A stretch of 64,000 nt of DNA from Sellimonas caecigallum (GCF_045038405.1 NZ_CP173660.1:2294001-2358000); one strand, 5' to 3'. Positions 24,303-33,960 are shown, numbered from the stretch's first letter. The notes: generated by a model not told the origin, from the sequence alone. A program made the numbers and translations.

Positions 24303-27300
24303 ATGTACAGGAAAAAGTTGATGCGTGCATGCATCACAGCTATTCTGGCAGCTTCTGTGGCAGCTACAAGTGCACCGGTTACACTTGCGGCAGATGCGAA
24401 TGCGGCTTCTGTGGCAGAACAGAACACAGCAGATGAAAGCAGCCAGGAAACCGTCTCTATGAAGATACAATTCATAGATGGCAACGGCGATGTTGTCGCT
24501 GGCGGAGATTACTTTGTACCGGCAGGAGTACAGAATTATTCTGTGCTTGCACAGTATGTACCGGAGGGCTACAAGATAACAGAAAGCGGTGACTTCTTCG
24601 CAGAACAAGGTGGAAAACTTGAAGTGAATGTTTGGCTGTATGTTACGATGAACATTCAGTTCAAATGTGGAGAAGAAGTAATCGCCGGCGGCGACTATGA
24701 GGTGCCGGCTGGATGGCAAAAGTTTTCCGAACTGGAACAGTATCTGCCTGAAGGATATCAGTTCAAAGAAGACGGCGGTTTCTTCGGATCTGACGGACAG
24801 AAACTGGTTATTGATGTAGAGAAGATCCAGAAAGATGTCACGATGAACATCCAGTTCAAGGATGGCGACGAAGTGGTAGCCGGCGGCGACTACACAGTAC
24901 CGGAAGGAGTACAGAACTACTCTGTACTGGAACAGTATGTGCCGGAAGGATATGAAATGACAGTATCCGGTGATTTCAATGCAGAAGACGGCGGCAAACT
25001 GGAAGTCAGCATCAAAAAGATCCAGAAAGATGTTATCATGAACATCGTCTTCAAAGACAGCGAAGGCAACAATGTTGGAGGCGGAGATTACTTCCTCCCG
25101 GAAGGAGTACAGAACTACTCCATCTTAGAAAAGTATGTACCGGAAGGATATCAGATGACAGCATCTGGAGACTTTATGGTAACAGAAGGAGAATCTCTGG
25201 ATGTAACTGTAGAGAAGATCCAGAAAGATGTCACGATGAACATCCAGTTCAAGGATGGCGACGAAGTAGTAGCAGGCGGCGACTACACAGTACCGGAAGG
25301 AGTGCAGAACTATTCTGTACTGGAACAGTATGTGCCGGAAGGATATGAAATGACAGTATCCGGTGATTTCAATGCAGAAGACGGCGGCAAACTGGAAGTC
25401 AGCATCAAAAAGATCCAGGAAGATGTAAGGATGAACATCGTGTTTAAATGTGGGGACGAAGTGATCGCGGGCGGCGATTACATGGTTCCGGCAGGAGTTC
25501 AGAATTACTCTGTATTGGAAAGCCTTGTACCGGAAGGATATCAGATGACAGTGTCCGGTGACTTCTATGCAGAAGAAGGCGGCAAACTGGAAATCAATAT
25601 CGAAAAGATCCAGAAAGATGTGATCATGAATATCCAGTTTAAGGATGGCGATGAAGTGGTAGCAGGTGGAGACTACTTCGTACCAGAAGGAGTACAGAAC
25701 TACTCCGTACTGGAGCAGTACGTACCGGAAGGATACGAAATGACAGTATCCGGCGACTTTATGGCAGTGGAAAATGGGGACCTGACTGTTCCTGTTCAGA
25801 AAATCAATAAAGAAGTCATCATGAACATTCAGTTCAAAGACGGCGATGAAGTGGTAGCAGGCGGCGATTACATGGTTCCAAGAGGAGTTCAGAACTACTC
25901 TGTATTGGAAAAATACGTACCGGAAGGATACGAAATGACAGTATCTGGCGACTTCATGGCAGAAGAAGGCGCACATCTGGATGTAAGCGTAGCAAAGAAA
26001 TCCAAAGTTGTCATCATGAACATCGTGTTCAAAGATGGTGATGTGATCGTTGGTGGCGGAGACTACTTCGTACCGAAGGGAGTTCAGAATTATTCTGTAC
26101 TGGAACAGTACGTACCGGTAGGATACAAGATGACAGTATCTGGCGACTTCATGGCAGAAGAAGGCGGCAAACTGGAAGTCAGTGTAGAAAAAGTAGAAAA
26201 AGATGTAATCATGAATATCCGTTTCATGGACGGAGATGAGTTCATCGCAGGTGGAGACTACTTTGTACCGGAAGGAGTAAACAACTACTCTGTACTGGAA
26301 CAGTACGTACCGGAAGGATACAAGATGACAGTATCCGGTAACTTCATGGCAACAGAAGGCGGAAAACTGGATGTCAACGTAGAGAAGATCAATAAAGAAG
26401 TCATCATGAACATCCGTTTCATGGAAGGCGATAAATTCATCGCAGGTGGAGACTACTTCGTGCCGGAAGGAGTAAACAACTACTCTATCCTGGAACAGTA
26501 CGTACCGGAAGGATACAAGATGACAGTATCTGGCGACTTTATGGCGACAGAAGGCGGAAAACTGGATGTCAACGTAGAAAAGATCCAGAAAGACGTTATC
26601 ATGAACATTCGTTTCATGGAAGGCGATAAGTTCATCGCAGGCGGAGACTACTTCGTACCGGAAGGAGTACAGAACTACTCTATCCTGGAACAGTATGTAC
26701 CGGAAGGATACCGCATGACAGTATCCGGAGATTTCTTTGCAGAAGAAGGCGGAAAACTGGATGTCAACGTAGAAAAGATCCAGAAAGACGTTATCATGAA
26801 CATTCGTTTCATGGAAGGCGATAAGTTCATCGCAGGCGGAGACTACTTCGTACCGGAAGGAGTACAGAACTACTCTATCCTGGAACAGTATGTACCGGAA
26901 GGATACCGCATGACAGTATCCGGAGATTTCTTTGCAGAAGAAGGCGGAAAACTGGATGTCAACGTAGAAAAGATCAACAAAGAAGTGATCATGAACATCC
27001 GTTTCATGGAAGGCGATAAGTTCATCGCAGGCGGAGACTACTTCGTACCGGAAGGAGTACAGAACTACTCTATCCTGGAACAGTACGTACCGGAAGGATA
27101 CGAAATGACAGTATCCGGCGACTTCATGGCAACAGAAGGCGGACAGCTGGATGTACCTGTAGAAAAGATCCAGAAAAACGTGATCATGAACATCCGTTTT
27201 ATGGACGGAGATAAGTTCATTGCAGGCGGAGACTACTTTGTACCAAAAGGAGTAAACAATTACTCTATCCTGAAACCATACGTGCCGGAAGGATACCGTA

Positions 27301-28046
27301 TGACAGTATCTGGAGACTTTATGGCAACAGAAGGCGGACAGCTGGATGTACCTGTAGAAAGAATCCAGAAAAAGACTTCTTTATTTGTTACATTCATGAC
27401 AGTTAAAGGAAGAATTGTTGCTCATGATTATGCATCTGTAACGCAGGCAGGGGAACCAGGAACATGCTGGTCATTCCAGCTTGGAAAAGACTACCAGCTT
27501 CCGGAAGGATATCAGCTCGTAGAAGGTTTGGTTCAGAAAACAAATATTGATGTACCATTTGGATGCACACGTGGTTACATTTTATTTGTAGAAAAAGTTG
27601 AAGAACCGACAGATCCGAGTGACCCGACAGATCCGAGTGACCCGACAGATCCGAGTGATCCGACAGATCCGAGTGACCCGACAGATCCGAGTGATCCGAC
27701 AGATCCGAGTGACCCGACAGATCCGAGTGACCCAACAGATCCGAGTGATCCGACAGATCCGAGTGACCCGACAGATCCGACGGACCCGACAGATCCGAGT
27801 GATCCGACAGATCCAACAGACCCAACAGATCCGACAGATCCGGCTGAACCGGTAGATCCATCTAAACCGTCTGACAATGATAACAACAAGACAGATGATA
27901 CAACAGAAGTAAAGGCAGACGTAAAAGATGACAAAAAAGATGCTCCGAAGACAGGGGATACTGCAAATGCAGCAATTCCGGCAGTAGGAGTAATCGGAAG
28001 TCTTGCAGCTATCGCAGCAGTATTGGCAAGAAGATTCCGCAAATAA
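24303..28046 (+). CDS. Giant repetitive, sortase-anchored surface protein
   Basis: The 1247-residue protein has a signal peptide (cleavage near residue 30, after 'APVTLAA'), fifteen tandem repeats of about 65 residues, one divergent repeat with two Cys, about 80 residues of Asp-Pro-Thr/Ser linker, and a C-terminal sorting signal: 'APKTGD', a hydrophobic helix and a 'RRFRK' tail. Each repeat reads roughly 'IMNIRFMEGDKFIAGGDYFV', 'PEGVQNYSILEQYVPEGYRM' and a 20-residue end. The LPxTG-like motif is of the (A/L)PKTG kind. It is probably a stalk that holds an adhesive or shielding end away from the wall. AGGAGG precedes the ATG. The repeat family is not one I recognise. Confidence 0.85.
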   Translation: MYRKKLMRACITAILAASVAATSAPVTLAADANAASVAEQNTADESSQETVSMKIQFIDGNGDVVAGGDYFVPAGVQNYSVLAQYVPEGYKITESGDFFAEQGGKLEVNVWLYVTMNIQFKCGEEVIAGGDYEVPAGWQKFSELEQYLPEGYQFKEDGGFFGSDGQKLVIDVEKIQKDVTMNIQFKDGDEVVAGGDYTVPEGVQNYSVLEQYVPEGYEMTVSGDFNAEDGGKLEVSIKKIQKDVIMNIVFKDSEGNNVGGGDYFLPEGVQNYSILEKYVPEGYQMTASGDFMVTEGESLDVTVEKIQKDVTMNIQFKDGDEVVAGGDYTVPEGVQNYSVLEQYVPEGYEMTVSGDFNAEDGGKLEVSIKKIQEDVRMNIVFKCGDEVIAGGDYMVPAGVQNYSVLESLVPEGYQMTVSGDFYAEEGGKLEINIEKIQKDVIMNIQFKDGDEVVAGGDYFVPEGVQNYSVLEQYVPEGYEMTVSGDFMAVENGDLTVPVQKINKEVIMNIQFKDGDEVVAGGDYMVPRGVQNYSVLEKYVPEGYEMTVSGDFMAEEGAHLDVSVAKKSKVVIMNIVFKDGDVIVGGGDYFVPKGVQNYSVLEQYVPVGYKMTVSGDFMAEEGGKLEVSVEKVEKDVIMNIRFMDGDEFIAGGDYFVPEGVNNYSVLEQYVPEGYKMTVSGNFMATEGGKLDVNVEKINKEVIMNIRFMEGDKFIAGGDYFVPEGVNNYSILEQYVPEGYKMTVSGDFMATEGGKLDVNVEKIQKDVIMNIRFMEGDKFIAGGDYFVPEGVQNYSILEQYVPEGYRMTVSGDFFAEEGGKLDVNVEKIQKDVIMNIRFMEGDKFIAGGDYFVPEGVQNYSILEQYVPEGYRMTVSGDFFAEEGGKLDVNVEKINKEVIMNIRFMEGDKFIAGGDYFVPEGVQNYSILEQYVPEGYEMTVSGDFMATEGGQLDVPVEKIQKNVIMNIRFMDGDKFIAGGDYFVPKGVNNYSILKPYVPEGYRMTVSGDFMATEGGQLDVPVERIQKKTSLFVTFMTVKGRIVAHDYASVTQAGEPGTCWSFQLGKDYQLPEGYQLVEGLVQKTNIDVPFGCTRGYILFVEKVEEPTDPSDPTDPSDPTDPSDPTDPSDPTDPSDPTDPSDPTDPSDPTDPSDPTDPSDPTDPTDPTDPSDPTDPTDPTDPTDPAEPVDPSKPSDNDNNKTDDTTEVKADVKDDKKDAPKTGDTANAAIPAVGVIGSLAAIAAVLARRFRK
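24643..27370 (+). repeat. 195-bp tandem repeat array in surface-protein gene
   Basis: Units of about 195 bp encode the 65-residue repeats. Copies at about 26587-26781 and 26782-26976 are almost identical, and the third and fifth coding repeats are nearly the same sequence, both signs of recent duplication or conversion. Copy number is likely to vary between isolates. Confidence 0.85.
27607..27845 (+). repeat. 18-bp repeat encoding the Asp-Pro-Thr/Ser linker
   Basis: The unit gatccgagtgacccgaca recurs about a dozen times and encodes (DPTDPS)n, a stiff, acidic wall-spanning spacer. Late units lose the Ser codon. Slippage is expected here. Confidence 0.85.
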
Positions 28047-28084
28047 TAAACAAAAAATTCATTTCCAAATAACCAAAAACAAAT

Positions 28085-28127
28085 AAAACCATTGCCTGGA
28101 ATATTATATTTCAGGCAATGGTTTTGT
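28085..28127 (+). terminator. Terminator of the surface-protein gene
   Basis: AAAACCATTGCCTGGA and TTCAGGCAATGGTTTT form a long stem with an A+T loop, ending in a short T-run. Confidence 0.85.
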
Positions 28128-28144
28128 GATAAAATGAGGTGCAG

Positions 28145-28705
28145 ATGAAAAGAATCCATAAGAATATTATATCATTTATTGTTGCCGTATGCCTGCTTTC
28201 TGCAGGATTGTGTGCTTGCTCTTCGGAAGACACGAAGGAGAAAGAGGCAGAGACATCGCCGATCGATTATGTTTCAGAAAAAATTCCAGACAAAGGAGAT
28301 TCGTTTTCAAAGGAAGAAAAGGAAGAAATCAAGACAGGGATCATGGGATGGGCTTCCGGATTTTTGATTGTGGACAGCAGTATAGAAGAGGAAGAAAAAA
28401 TGGTCATTGATACGACCTTGTACTCCAGTATTGCTTCGGATGAAGACCGGGAGAAACTACAGAAAGACCGGGAAAAACTCTATACTAACGCAGAGGTCAC
28501 TGTCACTTCCGTTGAGACGAAGATCAAGGATGCATATAAAGTGGAATATCAGGGCAGCACACTCGGAAAAGTAAGCTGTACAATCAAAATGGAAGGAACA
28601 AGAAACGGGAAAGAGTTCAAGCGGAATTACACTGTAAAGATGATCGTCAATTGTGATGATGCTGTTTCCATATATGAAATCGAAAATATCAGCTGGAAGT
28701 CCTGA
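28145..28705 (+). CDS. Lipoprotein of unknown function
   Basis: The 186-residue protein has a lipoprotein signal ending 'SAGLCACSS' (lipidated Cys near residue 24 or 26). The rest is acidic and soluble, with an alpha/beta pattern and the segment 'YKVEYQGSTLGKVSCTIKME' that resembles small NTF2-like or DUF4878-type lipoproteins, but I cannot confirm it. The ATG at 28145 follows GAGG; a GTG two codons earlier is possible. It stands alone after the surface-protein terminator. Confidence 0.6.
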   Translation: MKRIHKNIISFIVAVCLLSAGLCACSSEDTKEKEAETSPIDYVSEKIPDKGDSFSKEEKEEIKTGIMGWASGFLIVDSSIEEEEKMVIDTTLYSSIASDEDREKLQKDREKLYTNAEVTVTSVETKIKDAYKVEYQGSTLGKVSCTIKMEGTRNGKEFKRNYTVKMIVNCDDAVSIYEIENISWKS

Positions 28706-29104
28706 ATGTATCCAGACAAAGAAACGCCGGAGAACAGGTGGGAGGCCTGTCACTCCGGCGTTCGTCGTGGAGTCTTTTGTGATGAGAATACAACAATAAC
28801 CCATGTCCGCCAGCCCAAGCATACCATCCTGCCGACAGACATAAGTATGAGATACGCACTGCCGCAGGAGAGAATTCTTTATTGTGATAGATTGAGGTTG
28901 TTTGATTTTATTTTTATTTTTTCTAAATCATTCTCTCAGCGGACATACTGTCATATTCAATACTATTATCACGTGAAAAGAGGAAAATTGCAACATTTTT
29001 TTGCAAAGTTTTTGCAAAACCAAGATTTGGTGGAGAACGCATCTTGACTTGGAAAGTGATGAACGAGTATAATGCATTCAGATAAAGATTGGAAGGAAAC
29101 GAAT
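28706..29104. other. Intergenic region, no supported gene
   Basis: This 399-base gap holds a 10-bp inverted repeat AACGCCGGAG/CTCCGGCGTT (28723-28762) that lacks a proper T-run and the promoter at 29044. A 113-codon frame crosses it without a ribosome site and reads like noise. Confidence 0.6.
29044..29073 (+). promoter_or_regulatory. Sigma-A promoter of the vanZ-ispH-rpsA group
   Basis: TTGACT and TATAAT at 18-base spacing lie about 30 bases before the VanZ-like start. Confidence 0.7.
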
Positions 29105-29593
29105 ATGAAAAAATGGAGGAATATCTGGGCGGCACTTGCGGTCGTATGGATGGCTGTGATTTTCGCTTTTTCGGCAAAGACGGCCGGAGAATCTTCCAAA
29201 GACAGCCTGCTTGTGGGGAAGATGATCGGAGAAATCTTTGTGTCTGATTTTGAAAGCTGGACGAAAGAGCGTCAGGATACATTTGCGGAAGCGATTGAAT
29301 ATCCGGTCAGAAAGGCGGCTCATGGGACGGAATATGCGATCCTTGGATTCCTCTTGTTTCAGACGATCCGTTCCGGGACGAAGACGACACTTGGAAAGAC
29401 AGGAATTTACGCCTGGGGGATCGGTACATGTTATGCAGCTGGCGATGAGTTCCATCAGCTTTTCGTTCCGGGCAGAGGTGCGATGATCACAGATGTTTTG
29501 ATCGACAGCGGCGGCGTGCTCGCCGGAGTGGCCGTGGCAGCATTGACATGGAGACTGTGGAATAGAAAGAAGAAGGAGAAAACATGGAAATAA
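29105..29593 (+). CDS. VanZ-like family membrane protein
   Basis: The 162-residue protein has a first membrane helix with the family's 'VIFAFSAKTAGESS' end, an outer loop, the motif 'VRKAAHGTEYAILGFLLF' and 'AAGDEFHQLFVPGRGAMITDVLIDS', which are hallmarks of VanZ-like proteins. Most such proteins are chromosomal and do not mean glycopeptide resistance; the function is unknown, possibly in envelope lipids. The end overlaps the start of ispH by ten bases. Confidence 0.85.
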   Translation: MKKWRNIWAALAVVWMAVIFAFSAKTAGESSKDSLLVGKMIGEIFVSDFESWTKERQDTFAEAIEYPVRKAAHGTEYAILGFLLFQTIRSGTKTTLGKTGIYAWGIGTCYAAGDEFHQLFVPGRGAMITDVLIDSGGVLAGVAVAALTWRLWNRKKKEKTWK

Positions 29594-30492
29594 GATTGGC
29601 AAAGACAGCAGGATTTTGCTTTGGGGTAAAAAGAGCAGTAGATGCGGTGTATGAGCAAGTGGAAAAACGTCGGAAAAGACTTGAGGCGGGCGAGGCTCAT
29701 GTCCCGGAAATCTATACATTTGGTCCTATTATACATAATGAAGAAGTGGTCAAAGATCTGGAGAAAAAAGGTGTGGGCGTACTGCATACAGAAGAGGATC
29801 TGGATCGCCTTGATGACGGCATTGTCATTATCCGTTCCCATGGGGTGGGAAAACAGATCTATGACAAACTGGAGGAGAAAGGAATTCCATATGTGGATAC
29901 GACCTGCCCGTTTGTAAAAAAGATTCATAATATTGTCAAAACAGAGAGCGATAACGGCAAGTATATTATCATCATTGGGAACAAGGAGCATCCCGAGGTA
30001 AAAGGGATAAAAGGATGGGCAAAAGACAGGGTCAGCGTCATCGAAAGCGAGGAGGAGGCGAAGGCTTTTACATTGGAAAACTCGCTGTCTGAGGCAGAAA
30101 ATGGAAATAAAATCTGTATTGTGTCTCAAACGACATTTAATTACAATAAATTCAAATATTTAGTTGAAATTCTTTTGAAAACGCGTTATGATATAAGTGT
30201 TTTAAATACGATCTGTAATGCTACAAAGGAGCGTCAGATAGAGGCTTCCCGCATTGCAGCAGAGGTGGACGCGATGATTGTTATAGGAGACAAACATAGT
30301 TCGAACACCCAGAAGTTATTTGAAATATGTGAAAAGGCATGTAAAAATACGTACTACATACAGACTCTTGACGATTTGAATATGAATCAATTACAGTTAA
30401 AGTCCGTGGAAGCAGTAGGTATTACAGCAGGGGCATCCACGCCCAATAATATAATTGAGGAGGTTCAAAATAATGTCAGACTTAACTTTTGA
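29584..30492 (+). CDS. ispH: 4-hydroxy-3-methylbut-2-enyl diphosphate reductase
   Basis: The 302-residue enzyme makes IPP and DMAPP in the last step of the MEP isoprenoid pathway. The three Cys ligands of its iron-sulfur cluster are present: 'GFCFGVKRA' (Cys12), 'DTTCPFVKK' (Cys near 100) and 'NTICNATKERQ' (Cys near 210), along with 'SHG' and 'SSNTQKL'. In many clostridia IspH is fused to ribosomal protein S1; here the frames are separate but the next gene starts 20 bases before this one ends, so the two are coupled. The GEC-type start is at an ATG overlapping the VanZ-like gene. Confidence 0.95.
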   Translation: MEIRLAKTAGFCFGVKRAVDAVYEQVEKRRKRLEAGEAHVPEIYTFGPIIHNEEVVKDLEKKGVGVLHTEEDLDRLDDGIVIIRSHGVGKQIYDKLEEKGIPYVDTTCPFVKKIHNIVKTESDNGKYIIIIGNKEHPEVKGIKGWAKDRVSVIESEEEAKAFTLENSLSEAENGNKICIVSQTTFNYNKFKYLVEILLKTRYDISVLNTICNATKERQIEASRIAAEVDAMIVIGDKHSSNTQKLFEICEKACKNTYYIQTLDDLNMNQLQLKSVEAVGITAGASTPNNIIEEVQNNVRLNF

Positions 30493-31567
30493 ACAAATGT
30501 TGGAGGAATCATTCAAAACAATACACAATGGAGAGGTTGTAGAAGGTACAGTTATCGATGTGAAACCAGATGAAATCATTCTCAACATCGGATACAAAGC
30601 TGACGGTATCATTACAAGAAGCGAATACACAAACGAACCGAATGCAGACCTCACAACCATGGTATCTGTTGGTGATTCCATGACAGCTAAAGTTCTGAAA
30701 GTAAACGACGGAGAAGGACAGGTTTTACTGACATATAAGAGACTTGTTGCTGAAAAAGGAAATGAAAGACTTAGAGAAGCTTTTGAGAACAAAGAAGTTC
30801 TGAAAGCACCGGTTACACAGATTCTTGGAGGCGGTCTCAGCGTTGTTGTAGAAGAAGCCAGGGTATTTATTCCGGCAAGTCTTGTATCCGATACTTATGA
30901 AAAAGATCTGAACAAGTATCAGGGACAGGAGATTGAATTTGTTATCAGCGAATTCAATCCGAGAAGAAACCGTATCATCGGAGACAGAAGACAGATTCTG
31001 GTTGCTGAAAAAGCAGAAAAACAGAAAGAACTTTTTGCAAACCTGAAAGTGGGCGACACAGTAGAAGGAACAGTAAAGAACGTGACAGATTTCGGTGCTT
31101 TCATCGATCTGGGCGGAGTGGATGGTCTCCTTCATATCTCCGAAATGTCATGGGGACGTGTTGACAATCCGAAGAAGCTTTTCCAGGTAGGAGAAACTGT
31201 AAAAGTACTTGTGAAAGATATCAACGATACAAAAATCGCATTATCACTCAAATTCCCGGAGACAAATCCGTGGAACAATGCAGCAGAAGATTTTGCAGCA
31301 GGTAAAGTTGTGACAGGTAAAGTTGCAAGAATGACAGATTTTGGTGCGTTCGTAGAACTGGCACCGGGAGTTGATGCTCTTCTCCATGTATCTCAGATTT
31401 CCAGAGCACATGTGGAAAAACCGTCTGATGTACTGAAGATTGGACAGGAGATCACAGCGAAAGTAGTGGATCTGAATGAAGAAGAGAAAAAAATCAGCTT
31501 AAGCATGAAAGCACTGGAACCGGCAGAAGAAACAGCAGAAGAAGTGCAGACTTCTGAAGAAGAGTAA
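30473..31567 (+). CDS. rpsA: 30S ribosomal protein S1-like protein with four S1 domains
   Basis: The 364-residue protein has four S1 RNA-binding domains, at about residues 17-88, 105-170, 188-257 and 273-345; the last two are the best conserved ('TDFGAFIDLGGVDGLLHISE', 'TDFGAFVELAPGVDALLHVS'). The ending is acidic. It helps mRNA binding and translation. Four domains rather than six are usual in Firmicutes. GAGGAGG lies ahead of the start within the ispH frame. The separate frame differs from relatives in which it is the C-terminal half of IspH. Confidence 0.9.
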   Translation: MSDLTFEQMLEESFKTIHNGEVVEGTVIDVKPDEIILNIGYKADGIITRSEYTNEPNADLTTMVSVGDSMTAKVLKVNDGEGQVLLTYKRLVAEKGNERLREAFENKEVLKAPVTQILGGGLSVVVEEARVFIPASLVSDTYEKDLNKYQGQEIEFVISEFNPRRNRIIGDRRQILVAEKAEKQKELFANLKVGDTVEGTVKNVTDFGAFIDLGGVDGLLHISEMSWGRVDNPKKLFQVGETVKVLVKDINDTKIALSLKFPETNPWNNAAEDFAAGKVVTGKVARMTDFGAFVELAPGVDALLHVSQISRAHVEKPSDVLKIGQEITAKVVDLNEEEKKISLSMKALEPAEETAEEVQTSEEE

Positions 31568-31607
31568 TTCTGAAGGGACCGTGACATTATAACGAAACAG
31601 AAGAAAT

Positions 31608-31632
31608 AGAGGCTTTTGGCCTCTGTTTTTTC
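31608..31632 (+). terminator. Terminator after rpsA
   Basis: AGAGGC and GCCTCT enclose a short T-rich loop and are followed by GTTTTTT. Confidence 0.85.
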
Positions 31633-31678
31633 ATGTTCCAGGTTCTGTTAAAAAATGAACGAGGAGGAAGGAAAAAAG

Positions 31679-32998
31679 ATGGGACTTTTAACTTTCAAGG
31701 GTGGGATTCATCCGAATGACGGAAAAAGTCTGGCAAAGGACAAGGCGATTGTCGAGATCCTGCCGAAAGGGGATTTGGTGTATCCGCTTTCCCAGCATAT
31801 CGGAGCCCCGGCGTCTCCGATCGTAAAGGTAGGAGATCAGGTGCTGAAAGGACAGAAGATCGCGGAGGCAGGAGGGTTTGTGTCCGCTCCGGTCTACTCT
31901 TCCGTGTCCGGAAAGGTAAAGGCGATCGCGCCTAATTTCACACCGACAGGAGGAAAGGTTAATTCTATCGTCATCGAAAATGACGGGGAATATACGGAGG
32001 CTGAAAAGCTGGCGACGAAACCCCTTGAGGAACTTACGAAAGAAGAGATCCTCAATCTGATCGCAGATGCAGGGATCGTAGGTATGGGAGGTGCAGGGTT
32101 CCCGACAAGAGTAAAGCTTTCCCCGAAAGAACCGGATAAGATCGACTACGTTATCGCAAACTGTGCGGAATGTGAGCCGTATATCACTGCGGATTACCGC
32201 AGGATGATGGAAAATCCGGAAGAACTGGTAAGCGGGATGAAAGTCATTCTCCGGCTGTTTGACAATGCGAAGGGAGTTTTTGCTGTGGAGGACAACAAGC
32301 CGGATTGTATCGCAAAGTTAGAAGAACTTACAAAAGGGGAGCCGCGAATGGAAGTGGCGAAGCTGATGACGAAATATCCACAGGGAGGAGAGCGTCAGCT
32401 TATCTATGCTGTGACGAAAAGAGCTATCAATTCTTCCATGCTTCCGGCAGATGTAGGATGTGTGGTAGACAATGTGGAGACCATCATCAATATCCACCAT
32501 GCAGTGATCAATGGACGTCCGTCTATCGAACGTGTTGTCACAGTGAGCGGGGACGGAGTCAATGAGCCGGGAAATTTTAAAGTTCCTTTTGGAATTTCCC
32601 AGAGAGAGCTTGTGGAAGCGGCAGGCGGACTCAAAGAGGAAACGCAGAAGATCATATCCGGAGGACCGATGATGGGATTTGCTATGTTTACTCTGGATGT
32701 TCCAGTTACAAAAACTTCATCTTCGATCTTATGTCTTACAAAGGACGAGGTAGCCATGTACGAACCTGGGGCATGTATCAACTGCGGACGGTGCATCGAA
32801 GCTTGCCCAAGCCGCCTGATTCCGTCGAGACTTGCAGATTATGCGGAGAGGCATGATGAGAAGGCATTTGAAAAAGAGTTCGGAGTGGAATGTATGGAAT
32901 GCGGATCCTGCAGCTATGTCTGTCCAGCGAGAAGACAGCTTAAACAGGCCATCGGTTCCATGAGAAAGATCGCACTGGCCAACAGGAAGAAGAAATAG
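31679..32998 (+). CDS. rnfC: Rnf complex subunit C
   Basis: The 439-residue subunit binds NADH and FMN and passes electrons within the ferredoxin:NAD oxidoreductase. It shows the N-terminal barrel-sandwich 'HIGAPASPIVKVGDQVLKGQ', the nucleotide-binding 'GIVGMGGAGFPTRVKL' and two [4Fe-4S] motifs, 'CINCGRCIEACP' and 'CMECGSCSYVCP'. GAGGAGG precedes the ATG at 31679. It begins the C-D-G-E-A-B operon, which couples ferredoxin oxidation to proton or sodium export at the membrane. Confidence 0.95.
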   Translation: MGLLTFKGGIHPNDGKSLAKDKAIVEILPKGDLVYPLSQHIGAPASPIVKVGDQVLKGQKIAEAGGFVSAPVYSSVSGKVKAIAPNFTPTGGKVNSIVIENDGEYTEAEKLATKPLEELTKEEILNLIADAGIVGMGGAGFPTRVKLSPKEPDKIDYVIANCAECEPYITADYRRMMENPEELVSGMKVILRLFDNAKGVFAVEDNKPDCIAKLEELTKGEPRMEVAKLMTKYPQGGERQLIYAVTKRAINSSMLPADVGCVVDNVETIINIHHAVINGRPSIERVVTVSGDGVNEPGNFKVPFGISQRELVEAAGGLKEETQKIISGGPMMGFAMFTLDVPVTKTSSSILCLTKDEVAMYEPGACINCGRCIEACPSRLIPSRLADYAERHDEKAFEKEFGVECMECGSCSYVCPARRQLKQAIGSMRKIALANRKKK

Positions 32999-33018
32999 GA
33001 AATGAGAGGTGGACACAA

Positions 33019-33960
33019 GTGAACGAACAGTTTAATATTTCAGCATCGCCGCATATCCGTGCCAAAGATTCCACAGGCAGCATTATGATGTGGGTCATCA
33101 TCGCACTTTTGCCGACTACATTGTTTGGTATATGGAATTTCCGTGATCAGAACGCGTGGATTCTTGTAGTTGTAACAGTGGCAGCGGCTGTGCTGACTGA
33201 GTTTATATATGAAAAGCTGATGCACAAAAAGGTAACTATCAGTGATTTTAGTGCAGCGGTTACAGGGCTTTTGCTTGCCCTCAATCTTCCGCCGTCTGCT
33301 CCATGGTGGATGGGCGTGCTCGGAAGTGTATTTGCTATCCTTGTAGTAAAGCAGTTGTTTGGGGGACTTGGACAGAATTTCATGAACCCGGCGCTTGCGG
33401 CAAGATGTTTCCTTTTGATCTCTTTTACAGGAAGGATGACATCCTTTACATATGACGGTATTACCGGGGCTACACCGCTTGCAACGATGCGTGCAGATGG
33501 TTCTATCGCAAATGTGGATACGATGAACATGTTTATTGGACAGATTCCTGGTACCATTGGGGAGACTTCCACTATCGCGATCATGATCGGTGCGATCATT
33601 CTCCTTCTGAAAGGAATCATTGATCTCCGTATTCCGGGAACTTACCTTGTGACTTTTGTGATCTTTATCACAATTTTCGGAGGCCATGGTTTTGACTGGC
33701 AGTTCATTACCGCTCATCTTTGCGGCGGCGGTATCATGCTCGGTGCGTGGTTTATGGCGACGGACTATGTGACAAGCCCGATCACAAAGAAAGGGCAGAT
33801 CATCTACGGTATCCTGCTGGGTGTTCTCACAGGGCTGTTCCGTCTTTTCGGAGGTTCCGCAGAAGGGGTTTCCTATGCGATCATCATCAGTAACATTTTG
33901 GTTCCGTTGATCGAGAAGGTTACTCTTCCGAAACCATTTGGTAAAGGAGGAGAGAAATAA
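33019..33960 (+). CDS. rnfD: Rnf complex subunit D
   Basis: The 313-residue membrane subunit has about nine or ten hydrophobic helices and the flavinylation site 'GITGATPLATMR', where FMN is covalently joined to Thr by ApbE. It starts at GTG 33019 with GAGAGG upstream. The end touches the start of rnfG by one base (TAATG). Confidence 0.95.
   Translation: MNEQFNISASPHIRAKDSTGSIMMWVIIALLPTTLFGIWNFRDQNAWILVVVTVAAAVLTEFIYEKLMHKKVTISDFSAAVTGLLLALNLPPSAPWWMGVLGSVFAILVVKQLFGGLGQNFMNPALAARCFLLISFTGRMTSFTYDGITGATPLATMRADGSIANVDTMNMFIGQIPGTIGETSTIAIMIGAIILLLKGIIDLRIPGTYLVTFVIFITIFGGHGFDWQFITAHLCGGGIMLGAWFMATDYVTSPITKKGQIIYGILLGVLTGLFRLFGGSAEGVSYAIIISNILVPLIEKVTLPKPFGKGGEK

Noticed and set aside
27598..27855. 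Arg/Ile/Gln-rich and Gly/Ser-rich frames across the linker repeat
   Set aside because: They are other-frame readings of the 18-bp repeat that encodes the Asp-Pro linker of the surface protein.
28706..29047. A 113-codon frame after the lipoprotein gene
   Set aside because: It has no ribosome site, crosses an inverted repeat and a promoter, and its composition looks like noise.
29105..29593. Glycopeptide resistance gene
   Set aside because: The product is VanZ-like, but no vanHAX or vanRS genes are nearby and chromosomal VanZ-like proteins are common without resistance.
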